Part shown: one piece after another, positions 19,726 through 29,175 of the stretch
How positions within the stretch are numbered: the stretch's first letter is position 1
Layout: every line of letters starts with the position of its first letter
From: Pseudomonadota bacterium
GTDB taxonomy: Bacteria > Pseudomonadota > Alphaproteobacteria > UBA8366
Reading direction: 5' to 3'
Assembly (NCBI GenBank): GCA_036339585.1
Contig: JAYZAS010000004.1
Location: forward strand, 382,773 to 446,772
Length of the DNA: 64,000 nt
Notes under the pieces: model-generated
The model's database searches: none
Told to the model about the DNA's origin: nothing
Seen by the model: the letters and a program-made list of their open reading frames with translations, nothing else
Program-made: the position numbers and the translations under genes

Positions 19726-20400
19726 ATGAGCCGATCTGAAGACGTTTGTGTTAATGTTCAAAATGTAAAGCAGAATATAGAAAAAGCGGCAAATATAGCG
19801 GAGCGTGAGCTTAGTTCCATAGAATTAATAGCCGTCGGGAAGACCTTCGGCGCGGATAGGATAGAGCCCCTTTTGCATGCTGGACATAGGTGCTTCGGTG
19901 AGAACCGGGTACAAGAGGCGCAATCAAAATGGCCGGCTATAAGGAAGAAATTTCGTGGGGTGGAGTTGCATTTGATCGGGGGGCTTCAAACTAATAAGGT
20001 TAAAGCTGCGGTTCAGCTCTTTGACGTTATTGAAACGTTAGACCGACCGCGGCTTGCAAGGGTATTAGCGAAAGAGATCGCTTTGTCTGGTAAGAAGCTC
20101 ACTTTTTTCATCCAAGTGAACACCGGAAACGAGCCACAGAAGTCGGGAATCTCTCCGAACGAAGCTGATGCGTTTATTCGTTTGTGTCGCGATGAACTGA
20201 AATTGTCGGTGTCGGGCTTAATGTGTATACCCCCCACACATGAGGAACCTTCCCTACATTTTGCGTTGCTTCAGAAAATAGCTAAGCGAAACCGCCTTGA
20301 AAACCTAAGTATGGGCATGAGTTCCGACTATGAAACTGCAATAGAGTTCGGAGCTACGCACGTTCGCATTGGTTCAGCAATTTTCGGTGAGCGCAACTGA
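19726..20400 (+). CDS. YggS/PROSC family pyridoxal-phosphate homeostasis protein
   Basis: 224 residues from the ATG at 19726, which has GGAG 6 bases upstream; an ATG four codons earlier lacks a good site. The family binds PLP without known enzymatic activity and buffers the vitamin B6 pool. The PLP lysine is in IAVGKTF, then FGENRVQEAQSKW, HLIGGLQTNKVK, and the C-terminal SMGMSSDYETAIEFGATHVRIGS in pieces. Divergent from the DUF3576 gene. Confidence 0.93.
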   Translation: MSRSEDVCVNVQNVKQNIEKAANIAERELSSIELIAVGKTFGADRIEPLLHAGHRCFGENRVQEAQSKWPAIRKKFRGVELHLIGGLQTNKVKAAVQLFDVIETLDRPRLARVLAKEIALSGKKLTFFIQVNTGNEPQKSGISPNEADAFIRLCRDELKLSVSGLMCIPPTHEEPSLHFALLQKIAKRNRLENLSMGMSSDYETAIEFGATHVRIGSAIFGERN

Positions 20401-20413
20401 AGTGAGGGCGATC

Positions 20414-20911
20414 TTAAGTGGATATGATCAAGTTATCATTAGGTCCAATTAATTCCAAAACATTTAATAAATCATTTGGTAACACTGAAATACAGCCTTC
20501 GGTGGGCCTGTAATCCGGTTTGGCACAATGTAAAAAAATTGCGCTGCCAAGGTAGGGCACTACCGGCTGATCATTGTGACCCAACACAACCACAATGTCG
20601 TAAAGGCCGTCATCTCGCCACAGCTTTTCATGACTCGCTTCGTAAGGCACTCTTACTGGTTTATTATAATTGGGATCAGAGGGTTCATCGCACCAGCCAT
20701 CCTCCGGTAGTATAATTGACTTGGACAGTCTTGTTTTTGGGGGGGCGTAGCGGTCTGAGCGAAAAAGTAGAGAGCGAAATGGGAATTTGCCTGTCGGTGT
20801 TGCACCGTCACCTTCTTTTTTGTTTGTGGTAACTCCTCCCCGGCCAAGAGCGCATCGAAATTGTTTTCCATCTGCAATAAGATGACCTGTGGGTTTTACG
20901 AAGACATTCAT
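20414..20911 (-). CDS. L,D-transpeptidase-like (YkuD-fold) protein
   Basis: 165 residues. The segment IFLHCAKPDYRPTEGCISV carries the His and Cys of the YkuD active site with the expected spacing, though the usual S/T-H-G-C reads T-E-G-C. Upstream are GDGATPTGKFPFRSLLFR and VLGHNDQPVVP, typical of the cytosolic-looking L,D-transpeptidase-related family. No signal peptide is visible, so an extracytoplasmic cross-linking role is not assured. It is convergent with yggS with 13 bases between. Confidence 0.8.
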   Translation of the reverse strand: MNVFVKPTGHLIADGKQFRCALGRGGVTTNKKEGDGATPTGKFPFRSLLFRSDRYAPPKTRLSKSIILPEDGWCDEPSDPNYNKPVRVPYEASHEKLWRDDGLYDIVVVLGHNDQPVVPYLGSAIFLHCAKPDYRPTEGCISVLPNDLLNVLELIGPNDNLIIST

Positions 20912-20967
20912 ATCAGAAAAATTGGAATGGATTTTATTTTACTTTTTTGGACATCTAGGCGTTCCAT

Positions 20968-22176
20968 TCAGGAACGCTCCTTTTTCTGACTTCGAACCAT
21001 ATCTTCATATTTGTCCAGGGCATTTAACATGATATTTGGCAACTCGGTCGCAGCATTTTGAAAATTGCCACGAGCTAAATGAGATGAAAGTTTCTTGAAA
21101 TTATGTTTATGACCGTTGACAAAAATGTCCTTATCTATGAACGGTGGTTTTAAATCTCTGTTATTACTTTGGAGTTCGGTATAAGGCATAGACTTTCGTT
21201 TGTTCTTTGACCCATACTCTTGCACGAGCCTTTCCGATATGGACGTCGTTGCCAGCAGAGATTTTCTAGTCTCCCGGGCCATTGCGGTTCGCAATTGGGC
21301 GCTAAGATTGGCGGTGTTTGTTTTTTCGCTATTTGTATGGGAAATTTGAGAATGAGGCTTGTTTTGCGCGGGAATTTCTCGACTCGGCACAGCCGACCGT
21401 GCCGCCAACAGCGCATCTGCTGCTTTGGAATTGAGAGGGTCTAAGCCAGGTACCACAGGATTTTTCCCATTCGGTGGTATCATTATACCTCCGAATGCTC
21501 GCCCACGCTGGCTTTGCACAGGAACTATCGGAGCACCAGCATAACTTGGGATGCGATTTGGTCTTTCTGTATTAGACGAGATGATTTCTGGGCTTGAGGC
21601 TGCCTGGACTGGGATGCCGGAAGGTTTTCCCCGCTTATCTGGATCTACCGGAGAGGCGAGTTTTGTGGAGCTGTCGGATTCGCCTCCAATGCCGACAAAT
21701 GCAAGCGCGTGCTCGCCAATGTCTTGGCCCGTAGCATTTTCTAAAACGGCATTAAAAAGTGCGCTTGCAAAGCCTATACCGCCTCCAAACAATGCCCCAC
21801 CGGCCAAACGAGAACCGGGTTCTATTTGGTCATCGGTCAAAGCGCGGTAAATGGTGGAAATAACCGGTATATGTTGCAAGGGGTTAATTATATCTACCAA
21901 ATCGCCAAAAGTGAGCCCGTCTTGGCCGAATAGATCTTTGGATTGATCTTCATCCCATATTTTTTCTGCTTCAGCTCGGGTGACGGTCTCGCCAGCGTAT
22001 TGATCGTCAAATTCGGCGAAAGGATGATCGACCTCTTCATGTTCCATTTTTGTCAAAGGTGTGTTTTTGGTTTTCTCACTGGAGCTGGACGAATTGCCCT
22101 GAACAGATGCGCGATCGTTCACAGAGTAATTCGGAAATAAATGATTGTTCGCTACCGTGCTCAAAGGTGTGGTCAT
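20968..22176 (-). CDS. Unrecognised protein with a glycine-rich hydrophobic segment
   Basis: 402 residues; I do not recognise a family. The N-terminal 60 residues are Ser/Asn-rich and probably disordered. Residues 60-100 are acidic with an EAEKIWDEDQSKDLFG stretch. Around residues 120-155 is a hydrophobic glycine-rich stretch (LAGGALFGGGIGFASALFNA) that could insert in or associate with a membrane. The middle is a Pro/Ser/Asn-rich linker, and the last 70 residues are basic and likely helical. No signal peptide. It is separate from YkuD by 56 bases on the same strand and divergent from a response regulator. Confidence 0.7.
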   Translation of the reverse strand: MTTPLSTVANNHLFPNYSVNDRASVQGNSSSSSEKTKNTPLTKMEHEEVDHPFAEFDDQYAGETVTRAEAEKIWDEDQSKDLFGQDGLTFGDLVDIINPLQHIPVISTIYRALTDDQIEPGSRLAGGALFGGGIGFASALFNAVLENATGQDIGEHALAFVGIGGESDSSTKLASPVDPDKRGKPSGIPVQAASSPEIISSNTERPNRIPSYAGAPIVPVQSQRGRAFGGIMIPPNGKNPVVPGLDPLNSKAADALLAARSAVPSREIPAQNKPHSQISHTNSEKTNTANLSAQLRTAMARETRKSLLATTSISERLVQEYGSKNKRKSMPYTELQSNNRDLKPPFIDKDIFVNGHKHNFKKLSSHLARGNFQNAATELPNIMLNALDKYEDMVRSQKKERS

Positions 22177-22416
22177 TAGTTTATCCTCTCGCTAATTTCC
22201 TATGCAAAAGAGGTGCCATCTATTCTGAAAAAATACCGTGGACTTCGCGGGCGTATGATGTCCACATGGGGCTATGCGAAACGAAATGCCGCTAAGAAAA
22301 GCCTTGAATTGCTTAACCTGTAAAAAGTAACCAGACTATTATTACAGGATCAGGTTTTTAAAATTTTAGTGGTTTATATATCGTCAAGATACAATGCCGA
22401 GCTGAGGCAATATAAA

Positions 22417-23097
22417 ATGACAACTACAAAAGTGCTAATTATTGGCGAAGATACTGCGCTACGAATCTCTCTGGAAGAACAATTACAACTCCACGATGAG
22501 TTTGTAGCTCTTGGAAGTAATAGCCTTAAAAATTCTATTCAACTAATAAAAGAACACCGAATAGATATAATAGTTTGTGATGATTGCCTGTCAGGGATGA
22601 CAGCCGGTGAAATCTTTAGATTTTTGCGTCAGAATAGTTTTAAATTACCGATCATTATGTTGTGTGACGCTACCGTTGAACCTAGGCTGCTTGAAAAATT
22701 TAATGGTAGCGAACAAAGCTACATAACTAAGCCATTCAAGCTTAATCTTCTGATAGAAAGGTTGCGAACAAGTTGTAGGTATAAACCTTCTGATTCCAGC
22801 CTAGAAATAGGCCCTTACAAATTTATAGTTGGGTCAAATATTCTGACACACAAGAACAATCGAAAGACGGTGCGTCTTACAGAGAAGGAAGCTGCAATTC
22901 TTGAGCATCTCCACAGATGTAATGGTGAAGTAGTATTAAGGGAAGCGCTGCTCGGTGAGGTTTGGGACTATAGTGCTGATGTTACAACGCATACTATTGA
23001 GACACACGTATACCGACTTCGACAAAAGATTGAAGAAAATCCGGCTTGTGCGAAAATACTGGTGACTGAACGTGGTGGCTATCGATTAAAATTCTAA
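22417..23097 (+). CDS. OmpR-type response regulator with a divergent receiver domain
   Basis: 226 residues from the ATG at 22417, preceded by GAGGCAA; an earlier in-frame start would add 16 unrelated residues. Residues 1-115 form a receiver domain and about 130-226 a winged-helix OmpR/PhoB DNA-binding domain ending TERGGYRLKF. The phospho-acceptor position (IIVCDDCLSG) and the ITKPF lysine remain. The acidic pair that holds magnesium reads G-E (LIIGEDTAL), and the conserved Ser/Thr reads Cys (IMLCDAT). No histidine kinase is adjacent. It may work without phosphorylation; this is inference. Confidence 0.85.
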   Translation: MTTTKVLIIGEDTALRISLEEQLQLHDEFVALGSNSLKNSIQLIKEHRIDIIVCDDCLSGMTAGEIFRFLRQNSFKLPIIMLCDATVEPRLLEKFNGSEQSYITKPFKLNLLIERLRTSCRYKPSDSSLEIGPYKFIVGSNILTHKNNRKTVRLTEKEAAILEHLHRCNGEVVLREALLGEVWDYSADVTTHTIETHVYRLRQKIEENPACAKILVTERGGYRLKF

Positions 23098-23200
23098 GGA
23101 ACTTTTTTCGAATAAATTTCGTTCTGCAACTTACAGATATTAGGGAATTGGGGTAGAGTTTTGAACATAGCAAACCCTGAAACTTTTTCTCGTGTAGGAC

Positions 23201-24046
23201 ATGTCTGATATCTCTGATTTACGCCTTCGGTTTTGGGGGGTACGCGGTAGTATCGCTTGTTCCCGTGATCAGGCCTCTCGATATGGGAGTAATACTCCAT
23301 GCATTGAGGTGCGTTGTGGGGACCATCTAATAATATTCGACGCTGGAACTGGAATAGTTAATCTCGGAAGTGCTTTGTCGTGCGAGGGCCCTGTAGACAC
23401 CCATATTTATCTAAGCCACACACACCTTGACCACATATGCGGTTTGCCTTTTTTCAAGCCATTGTATGAGGGCAAAAACAAGATTCGACTGTCTGCTGGA
23501 AACTTGAAACCTGATTATACTTTGAAAGAGGTTTTAAACCAGATGATGGCACCGCCGCTCTTCCCAGTTTCAACTGATATTTTTCAAGCCGATGTAAGTT
23601 ACCGAGACTTTGTATCGGGCGAGCCGCATGAGCCATGGCCTGGCATACAAATGTCAACTGTTCCTTTAAATCATCCGAACGGGGCCACAGGTTATCGCCT
23701 CGATTATAAAAGTAATACGGTCTGTTATGTAACCGATACTGAACACCAAGAAGGGATACTTGATACCGACCTTATTCGGTTTATAGAGGGCGCAGACTTA
23801 TTCGTTTATGACTCCACCTACACTGAACAAGAATATACGCGCTTTAAAGGTTTTGGTCATTCCACATGGCAGGAGGGAGTAAAATTGGCTGAGTTGGCGA
23901 ACGTTAAAAAGCTTGTAATATTTCACCATGATCCGGAACACGATGACAAGTTTATGGATAAGGTCGCACGTGAGGCTGAAAATGTGCGGCCGGGAACAGT
24001 TGTTGCTCGTGAAGGAATGACATTGATAGCCAGTTCGGGCTCATAA
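23201..24046 (+). CDS. Metallo-beta-lactamase-fold hydrolase (PhnP/COG1235-like)
   Basis: 281 residues. The zinc-binding motif HTHLDH appears in IYLSHTHLDHICGLPFF, with further metal ligands in VPLNHPNG, VTDTEH and IFHHDPEHDD. The N-terminal LRFWGVRGSIACS and YGSNTPCIEV match the family of phosphodiesterase-like MBL hydrolases. Relatives are sometimes joined to cyclic-nucleotide-binding or receiver domains, which makes the upstream response regulator (104 bases away, same strand) a plausible partner. Substrate is not assigned. Confidence 0.88.
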   Translation: MSDISDLRLRFWGVRGSIACSRDQASRYGSNTPCIEVRCGDHLIIFDAGTGIVNLGSALSCEGPVDTHIYLSHTHLDHICGLPFFKPLYEGKNKIRLSAGNLKPDYTLKEVLNQMMAPPLFPVSTDIFQADVSYRDFVSGEPHEPWPGIQMSTVPLNHPNGATGYRLDYKSNTVCYVTDTEHQEGILDTDLIRFIEGADLFVYDSTYTEQEYTRFKGFGHSTWQEGVKLAELANVKKLVIFHHDPEHDDKFMDKVAREAENVRPGTVVAREGMTLIASSGS

Positions 24047-24069
24047 ATGCCGTCTTTTTTAGGATTCTA

Positions 24070-24924
24070 ATGTCAAAGCAGTTACGGCGGTGGTGGCTTG
24101 GTTTAAATACGCTGTTTGGTAGCCAATCCCACGGCTATTACATACCCTCTAAAGCTTCTGTATACGATAGTCGTAGCGCGGGAGATCTTAATTACCAGCA
24201 TTGGCGGAAAAAGATAAATGAGGCGGCGTCGACTCAAGTTCATTGGCTAAGGCTTGCGGATCGTTATGAGTGTGATCTCAGAAAGATTGATGGAACAGGG
24301 ACAGAGAAAGCAAGATGGACTCAGGATTGGTTTCCACGTCTTGATGCAGCAATGCTATATTGTATGGTCAGACATTTTAAGCCTAAGCGAATTATTGAGA
24401 TTGGTGTCGGCCATTCTACGAGGTTCGTGGCTCGGGCGATTTGTGATGAGGGCATAGAGGCTGTCCACATAGCCATTGACCCAGAACCTCGCAAGGATGT
24501 CCCCCAAAGTGCAAACTTGTGCTTGATCTCAAAGCCGGTGCAGTTGGCAGGGAATGAAATTTGGGGAAAAGTTGGGTCTCGTGACATTGTGAGCATAGAC
24601 TCCAGTCACATATTGATGCCTGGCAGTGATGTGGATTTTCTGTTCAATGAAATTGTGCCATTTTTAGCTAATGGTGTAATTGTCCATGTACATGACATTT
24701 TCTTGCCGGATGATTATCCGTCGGATTGGCATTGGCGTGGTTACAACGAACAATGTGCCGTTGCCTCTTTTTTAGCCGCCTCGAATGCAGAATTAATGTT
24801 TTCAAGTCACTTTGTTTCGCATTATCTGAAAACCATCTTTTTGTCGACTGAAGTTGCTAAACTACCGCTTCAGCCAGGAGCTCGAGAGTCGTCTATATGG
24901 TTCCGAATTACGTCACATGAATAA
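24070..24924 (+). CDS. Class I SAM-dependent methyltransferase-like protein
   Basis: 284 residues. RIIEIGVGHSTRFVARAI (about residues 104-121) is a motif I of the methyltransferase_24 type, then AIDPEPRKDVP as motif II and an Asp-containing VHVHDIFLPDDYPSDW segment. No signal peptide. Homologues are often in surface-polysaccharide or glycan loci, but none of its direct neighbours is a glycan gene; it follows the MBL-fold gene by 23 bases. Substrate unknown. The 136 bases downstream hold a 12-base palindrome (25047-25058) and nothing else I can name. Confidence 0.78.
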   Translation: MSKQLRRWWLGLNTLFGSQSHGYYIPSKASVYDSRSAGDLNYQHWRKKINEAASTQVHWLRLADRYECDLRKIDGTGTEKARWTQDWFPRLDAAMLYCMVRHFKPKRIIEIGVGHSTRFVARAICDEGIEAVHIAIDPEPRKDVPQSANLCLISKPVQLAGNEIWGKVGSRDIVSIDSSHILMPGSDVDFLFNEIVPFLANGVIVHVHDIFLPDDYPSDWHWRGYNEQCAVASFLAASNAELMFSSHFVSHYLKTIFLSTEVAKLPLQPGARESSIWFRITSHE

Positions 24925-25060
24925 ATTCAATTACTTCTTTACCACCTTAAACTGAAAAAACTTTGGGCCTCTTAGGTGCTATGTTAATGACACAGCTGTC
25001 TGATTTCTCATCTTTTTTATGTTCCTTGTGCATCAGTTTTTATAAGGAGGCATGCCTCAA

Positions 25061-26239
25061 TTACTTGTAAGGGTCAGCCGCGTCTCGCAATCCGTCTCCT
25101 AAAAATTGGAAAGCAAGGACTACTAATATTACGGGTATTACCGGTAGTATCAGCCAAGGGTATAGTGCAACGACATTTATATTTTGCGCCTCATTCAGAA
25201 TTACACCCCAGCTGGTAATGGGTGCACGCAGGCCGAGCCCGAGAAAACTGAGAGCTGTTTCTGCAAGGATCATACTCGGAATAGAGAGGGTGGCAGATGC
25301 AATGAGATGGCTCAAAAAGCTTGGAAGCAAATGCCGCACAATTATTCGTTTTGGTTTTGCCCCCATGAGTTGAGCTGCAACGCAGAAGTCTTCCTCGCGC
25401 AGAGCAAGCAATTTTGAACGAACCGCTCGCGCTAACCCTGGCCAATCGAGCAAGCCAAGAATGATAGTAATTCCGATGAAAACTGATATTGGGCTCCAAT
25501 TAACAGGCAAAGATGCTGACAGGGCCATCCAAAGCGGCAGTTCTGGAAAAGAGCGAATTATTTCAATTGATCTTTGAATTACACTATCGACAAGGCCACC
25601 ATAATAACCGGCAAGACCCCCTATTATCATTCCGAGCATTATGCTGACAATGATACCAATTAAACCTACAGTCAGCGAGATACGGGCACCATAGATTATC
25701 CGTGAAAGCATATCCCGCCCCAACCTGTCGGTTCCGAGCAAAAATAATTGACCCTTTTGAGATGGACAAATTAGATGGAAAGAACCATCGAACACGCCCC
25801 AAAATTTGTAAGACGACCCGGGGTAATCTGGCGCAGAACATAAAAACCGCAAGGCATATCTATTATTTTTGTCTTCGCTATAAATCCAGCGTAGCGTAGT
25901 TAAGTCCAAGTGCACTTTTAAGCCGTAGACGAAAGGAGCCGTTAACTTGTCTTCATGGAATATTCGTATTTTTTGTGGCGGAGCGTATAGAAATTCAGTA
26001 TGACGCGTGTGCAAATTGTATGGGGCGATTGTCTCTGAGAACAAAACACTCACGTAGACAAGTAATAAAAATGTCCCCGCTATCACCGCTAACTTGTGGC
26101 GGCGAAATTTCCACCACATTAGTTGCCATTGTGAGGACATGTAAAAACGTTTTTTTTCAACGCTGATCGGTGTTTTTTTACCTTTTATAAATGGTTCTTT
26201 GCTCACATAGTGCGGCAAGCGAGCGGGCGGAATATTCAT
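25061..26239 (-). CDS. Peptide-type ABC transporter permease (DppC/OppC family)
   Basis: 392 residues, longer than the usual 300. One membrane segment near residue 50 (LAVIAGTFLLLVYVSVLF), then about 130 periplasmic residues with LLGTDRLGRDMLSRIIYGAR starting the core domain, then five more segments. The EAA loop with ALREEDFCVAAQLMGAKP and the C-terminal ALSFLGLGLRAPITSWG are characteristic. The elongated periplasmic insert resembles YejE-type permeases. It overlaps the upstream permease by 4 bases (ATGA) and is last in the long glycosyltransferase-importer run. Confidence 0.92.
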   Translation of the reverse strand: MNIPPARLPHYVSKEPFIKGKKTPISVEKKRFYMSSQWQLMWWKFRRHKLAVIAGTFLLLVYVSVLFSETIAPYNLHTRHTEFLYAPPQKIRIFHEDKLTAPFVYGLKVHLDLTTLRWIYSEDKNNRYALRFLCSAPDYPGSSYKFWGVFDGSFHLICPSQKGQLFLLGTDRLGRDMLSRIIYGARISLTVGLIGIIVSIMLGMIIGGLAGYYGGLVDSVIQRSIEIIRSFPELPLWMALSASLPVNWSPISVFIGITIILGLLDWPGLARAVRSKLLALREEDFCVAAQLMGAKPKRIIVRHLLPSFLSHLIASATLSIPSMILAETALSFLGLGLRAPITSWGVILNEAQNINVVALYPWLILPVIPVILVVLAFQFLGDGLRDAADPYK

Positions 26240-27234
26240 CGTTGGAGGCCTTTATCAAGCCTAATTCGTGGGTCGAGGGCCGCAAGTGCAAGGTCCGATA
26301 TTAGTGTACCTATTACGGTAAGAGCGGCAAGAAACATTAGAAATGATCCTGCTAAATACATATCCTGGCTTTGTAAAGCACTGAGCAACATTGGGCCGGT
26401 TGTTGGAAGGGAAAGAACAACTGAGACGATTGCCGCACCAGATACTATTTGTGGCAGCATATTTCCGATGTCTGCGACGAATGGGTTGAGAGCGCTTCGG
26501 AGGGGATATTTAAGCAATGCCCGTAGCGGCGGAAGCCCCTTTGCGCGTGCAGTTATGAAATATTGTTTTGACAACTCATCTAGCAAATTGGCTCTCAAGC
26601 GACGTATCATGCTCGCGGTTCCGGCGGTGCCTATTACGAGCACTGGAATCCAGATGTGTTGCATGACGGAGAGGGACTTCTCCCATGTCCATGGTTGATC
26701 AACGTAGATGGGGTCCATAAGCCCGCCAATTGAAATGTCAAACCAAATATGAGCAAAATATTGCAAAATAAGAGCTAACAAGAAATTTGGTGTTGCTAGT
26801 CCAATGAAACCGATAAATGTTAGGGTATAATCACCCACGGAGTACTGTTTCACGGCGGAATACACCCCGATGGGAAAAGCGATGGCCCAGGTAAAAATAA
26901 TGGTCGTTAATGAAACAATGAATGTCAGTAGAAGGCGGTCTCCTACTACATCAGTAACAGGCTTGTCATGCTCAAACGAATACCCAAAATCCCCCTCCAA
27001 CATGCCGCCAACCCAATGGAAATATTGAATGTGGAGCGGCTTGTCGAAGCCATACTGAGATTTCAAAAACTCAAGCTTTGCTTTATCTGCTGATTCGCCC
27101 CGGCTTTGAATTTCGTTAACAACACTAGTGAAATAGTCCCCTGGTGGAAGTTGTATAATTACGAATACGATGGCACTAATAGCCAGTATCGTGGGTATCA
27201 TCAAAAAGAGTCGCCGTACGATGTAGCTCAGCAT
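26236..27234 (-). CDS. Peptide-type ABC transporter permease (DppB/OppB family)
   Basis: 332 residues. Begins MLSYIVRRLFLMIPTILAI, the classic OppB N-terminus, with six predicted membrane segments. The cytoplasmic EAA loop has YFITARAKGLPPLRALLKYP. The periplasmic loop GDFGYSFEHDKPVTDVV is also conserved. It follows the binding-protein gene by 9 bases and overlaps the second permease, so both form the channel of one importer. Confidence 0.93.
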   Translation of the reverse strand: MLSYIVRRLFLMIPTILAISAIVFVIIQLPPGDYFTSVVNEIQSRGESADKAKLEFLKSQYGFDKPLHIQYFHWVGGMLEGDFGYSFEHDKPVTDVVGDRLLLTFIVSLTTIIFTWAIAFPIGVYSAVKQYSVGDYTLTFIGFIGLATPNFLLALILQYFAHIWFDISIGGLMDPIYVDQPWTWEKSLSVMQHIWIPVLVIGTAGTASMIRRLRANLLDELSKQYFITARAKGLPPLRALLKYPLRSALNPFVADIGNMLPQIVSGAAIVSVVLSLPTTGPMLLSALQSQDMYLAGSFLMFLAALTVIGTLISDLALAALDPRIRLDKGLQR

Positions 27235-27243
27235 GGGATTGAG

Positions 27244-29175
27244 TTATTTCTTCTCGCTTTTGGGTTTTAACCAAAAAGTATCGGGTTCGTAAATGCCAAA
27301 GTGTGAGCCTGGATCCCAATTGTAGATACCTTGTATTGGAACGTTTTGGAGTTTTTTACTCACAACTACCGGCTGCAAAGTTCCAGAGACAAGTCCAATT
27401 GTAAATACCTGTCTCGCATGAATCTCCAGCATTTGATGCCAAACTTGTTCACGCTTCTCCAGCGTTGTCGATTTCCTCCATTCCTGAAGAAGCGACAGCA
27501 ATTTTTTTGCGGCCGGCATATCTGGCGCAACACCGGCCTGACCATTCGTCTCTCGATACTGACCCCAGAGTGGCCATTGATACTGGGTCTGACGAGTTGG
27601 AGCTAATTCGGCAGGACTCGAAGTAACCGTTGGTAGCCCATTTTCTAGTCCGGAGAAAAGAGACATTACCGTGTCACCTGAATAAATTCGGCGGCGGATC
27701 ACGTTTCTATGCGATGGTTTGATTAGTAGTTTGATGCCGATTTTTTGCCAGCTGTCGTGCACAAGCTCTAAAACGTCGGGCTCTTCGGTGTTTTCGCCAG
27801 CAGTCTCTACAATAATTTCCAGAGGTCTACCGTCAGGGAGAAGCCGTATATTCTGAGTGTTATATCGTGTAAGGCCAATTTCATCTAATAATTGGTTTGC
27901 AAGATCTAAGTCATATTGAGCATAGGCCTCTCGGTATTTTTTCTTATAGAGCCTGCTGGCTGGTAACACAGTATTCTGGCCCTCTAATGCCTGTCCGAAG
28001 TACAGAACCCGGTTGAGTTCCCGTCTATGCACACCTAGCGATAAGGCGCGTCTGAACCTTACGTCCCGGATCAGCTGGCGCCAAACAGCGTCTTTAACGT
28101 TGAGGTTGGGATATAACGCCATATGTGCTCCCTTAGCGTTTCGCCAAAGGTGAACATTGTAGCCGGCTTTTTTTTCATTATTTTTAAGAAACGTGTAATC
28201 ATCGAACCTTAGATAGCGTGCCTGCAAATCAGCGCGCCCGGTTCCCGCCTGCGCCGGAATAATACTTTTGTCTACAATATTCATTACAATTTGATCAATG
28301 TAGGGGAGTTGGCGCCCCGCCTCATCTATTTTATGGAAGTAGGGATTTCTTTTAAAAATAAATCTCTCTGACGGTCCATTGGTAATGTTGACCCACGGTT
28401 GAAGGGTTGGAAGCTTGATATTGTTGTTCTTGTAGGGGTTGTCCAATTTGTTATGCAAAGCAGCCCAATTTCTCGCTCCCTTTTTGAGAGCATATTCTGC
28501 CAAGGTTTCTTCTGGCGTATAGCGTGCGTGGAATTTTTTCAAATAATGGGCGGGGCGAAAAATGAAAGGCGGGCGGGCGCGTGCTAAAGAGTGCAAGAAG
28601 TCAGGGTTAGGTTTAGACCAAGAAAAACGCACGGTATATTTGTCAATCACCTTGAAATCCGGGAGTTTACCATTGGCACGCATTACCTCCGGGGGGCCAG
28701 AGGGTGATAACATAGGGTTATTCGCGACGTCTTGCCAATAGTAACGGAAGTCTTCTGAGGTGAAAGAATGTCCATCAGACCATTTGTGACCGGGGCGTAG
28801 GTGGAGTGTGTAAACCCTGCCATTGCGAACTGCGACACGCCTCAAAATATCGGGTACAAGATCGAATTTCTTATTGTATTTCATCAACCTTGCGTAACCA
28901 TAAACCACAATTAGCCGTATATCTCTCGGCCTTGCCATGAGTAATTTAAGGGTGCCTCCATGGTATCCTGGACTTTGCTCTCCGCTCCTAAATGTAGTTA
29001 TGTGGGGGCTATGCGGAATTCGATCAGAAACTTTAGGAAGGGTCCCGCTTGTAACGAACTTCTCGAGCGAGGGTGTTTCAACCAGGGTTAGGGGGCGCTC
29101 AAAATTATTGCCTTTGGACTGGCCAATAGGCAAAACAGAAAAAAAAATGATCCCTAGAGATAGCAAGTTTTTCAT
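27244..29175 (-). CDS. Extracellular solute-binding protein, family 5 (peptide-type)
   Basis: 643 residues. N-terminal signal peptide with core LLSLGIIFFSVLPIG and no lipobox cysteine, so probably periplasmic. The family 5 fold is supported by YTLHLRPGHKWSDGHSFTSE, RFSWSKPNPDFLHSL and the C-terminal region with TLQPVVVSKKLQNVP. It is about 100 residues longer than DppA/OppA, like binding proteins of the Yej group. Genes on both sides encode the ATPase (4-base overlap) and permeases. The ligand is unknown; family members bind peptides, opines or oligosaccharides. Confidence 0.92.
   Translation of the reverse strand: MKNLLSLGIIFFSVLPIGQSKGNNFERPLTLVETPSLEKFVTSGTLPKVSDRIPHSPHITTFRSGEQSPGYHGGTLKLLMARPRDIRLIVVYGYARLMKYNKKFDLVPDILRRVAVRNGRVYTLHLRPGHKWSDGHSFTSEDFRYYWQDVANNPMLSPSGPPEVMRANGKLPDFKVIDKYTVRFSWSKPNPDFLHSLARARPPFIFRPAHYLKKFHARYTPEETLAEYALKKGARNWAALHNKLDNPYKNNNIKLPTLQPWVNITNGPSERFIFKRNPYFHKIDEAGRQLPYIDQIVMNIVDKSIIPAQAGTGRADLQARYLRFDDYTFLKNNEKKAGYNVHLWRNAKGAHMALYPNLNVKDAVWRQLIRDVRFRRALSLGVHRRELNRVLYFGQALEGQNTVLPASRLYKKKYREAYAQYDLDLANQLLDEIGLTRYNTQNIRLLPDGRPLEIIVETAGENTEEPDVLELVHDSWQKIGIKLLIKPSHRNVIRRRIYSGDTVMSLFSGLENGLPTVTSSPAELAPTRQTQYQWPLWGQYRETNGQAGVAPDMPAAKKLLSLLQEWRKSTTLEKREQVWHQMLEIHARQVFTIGLVSGTLQPVVVSKKLQNVPIQGIYNWDPGSHFGIYEPDTFWLKPKSEKK

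Noticed and set aside
25047-25058. GAGGCATGCCTC palindrome after the last permease gene
   Set aside because: No loop and no U-run, so not a terminator, and no partner site.
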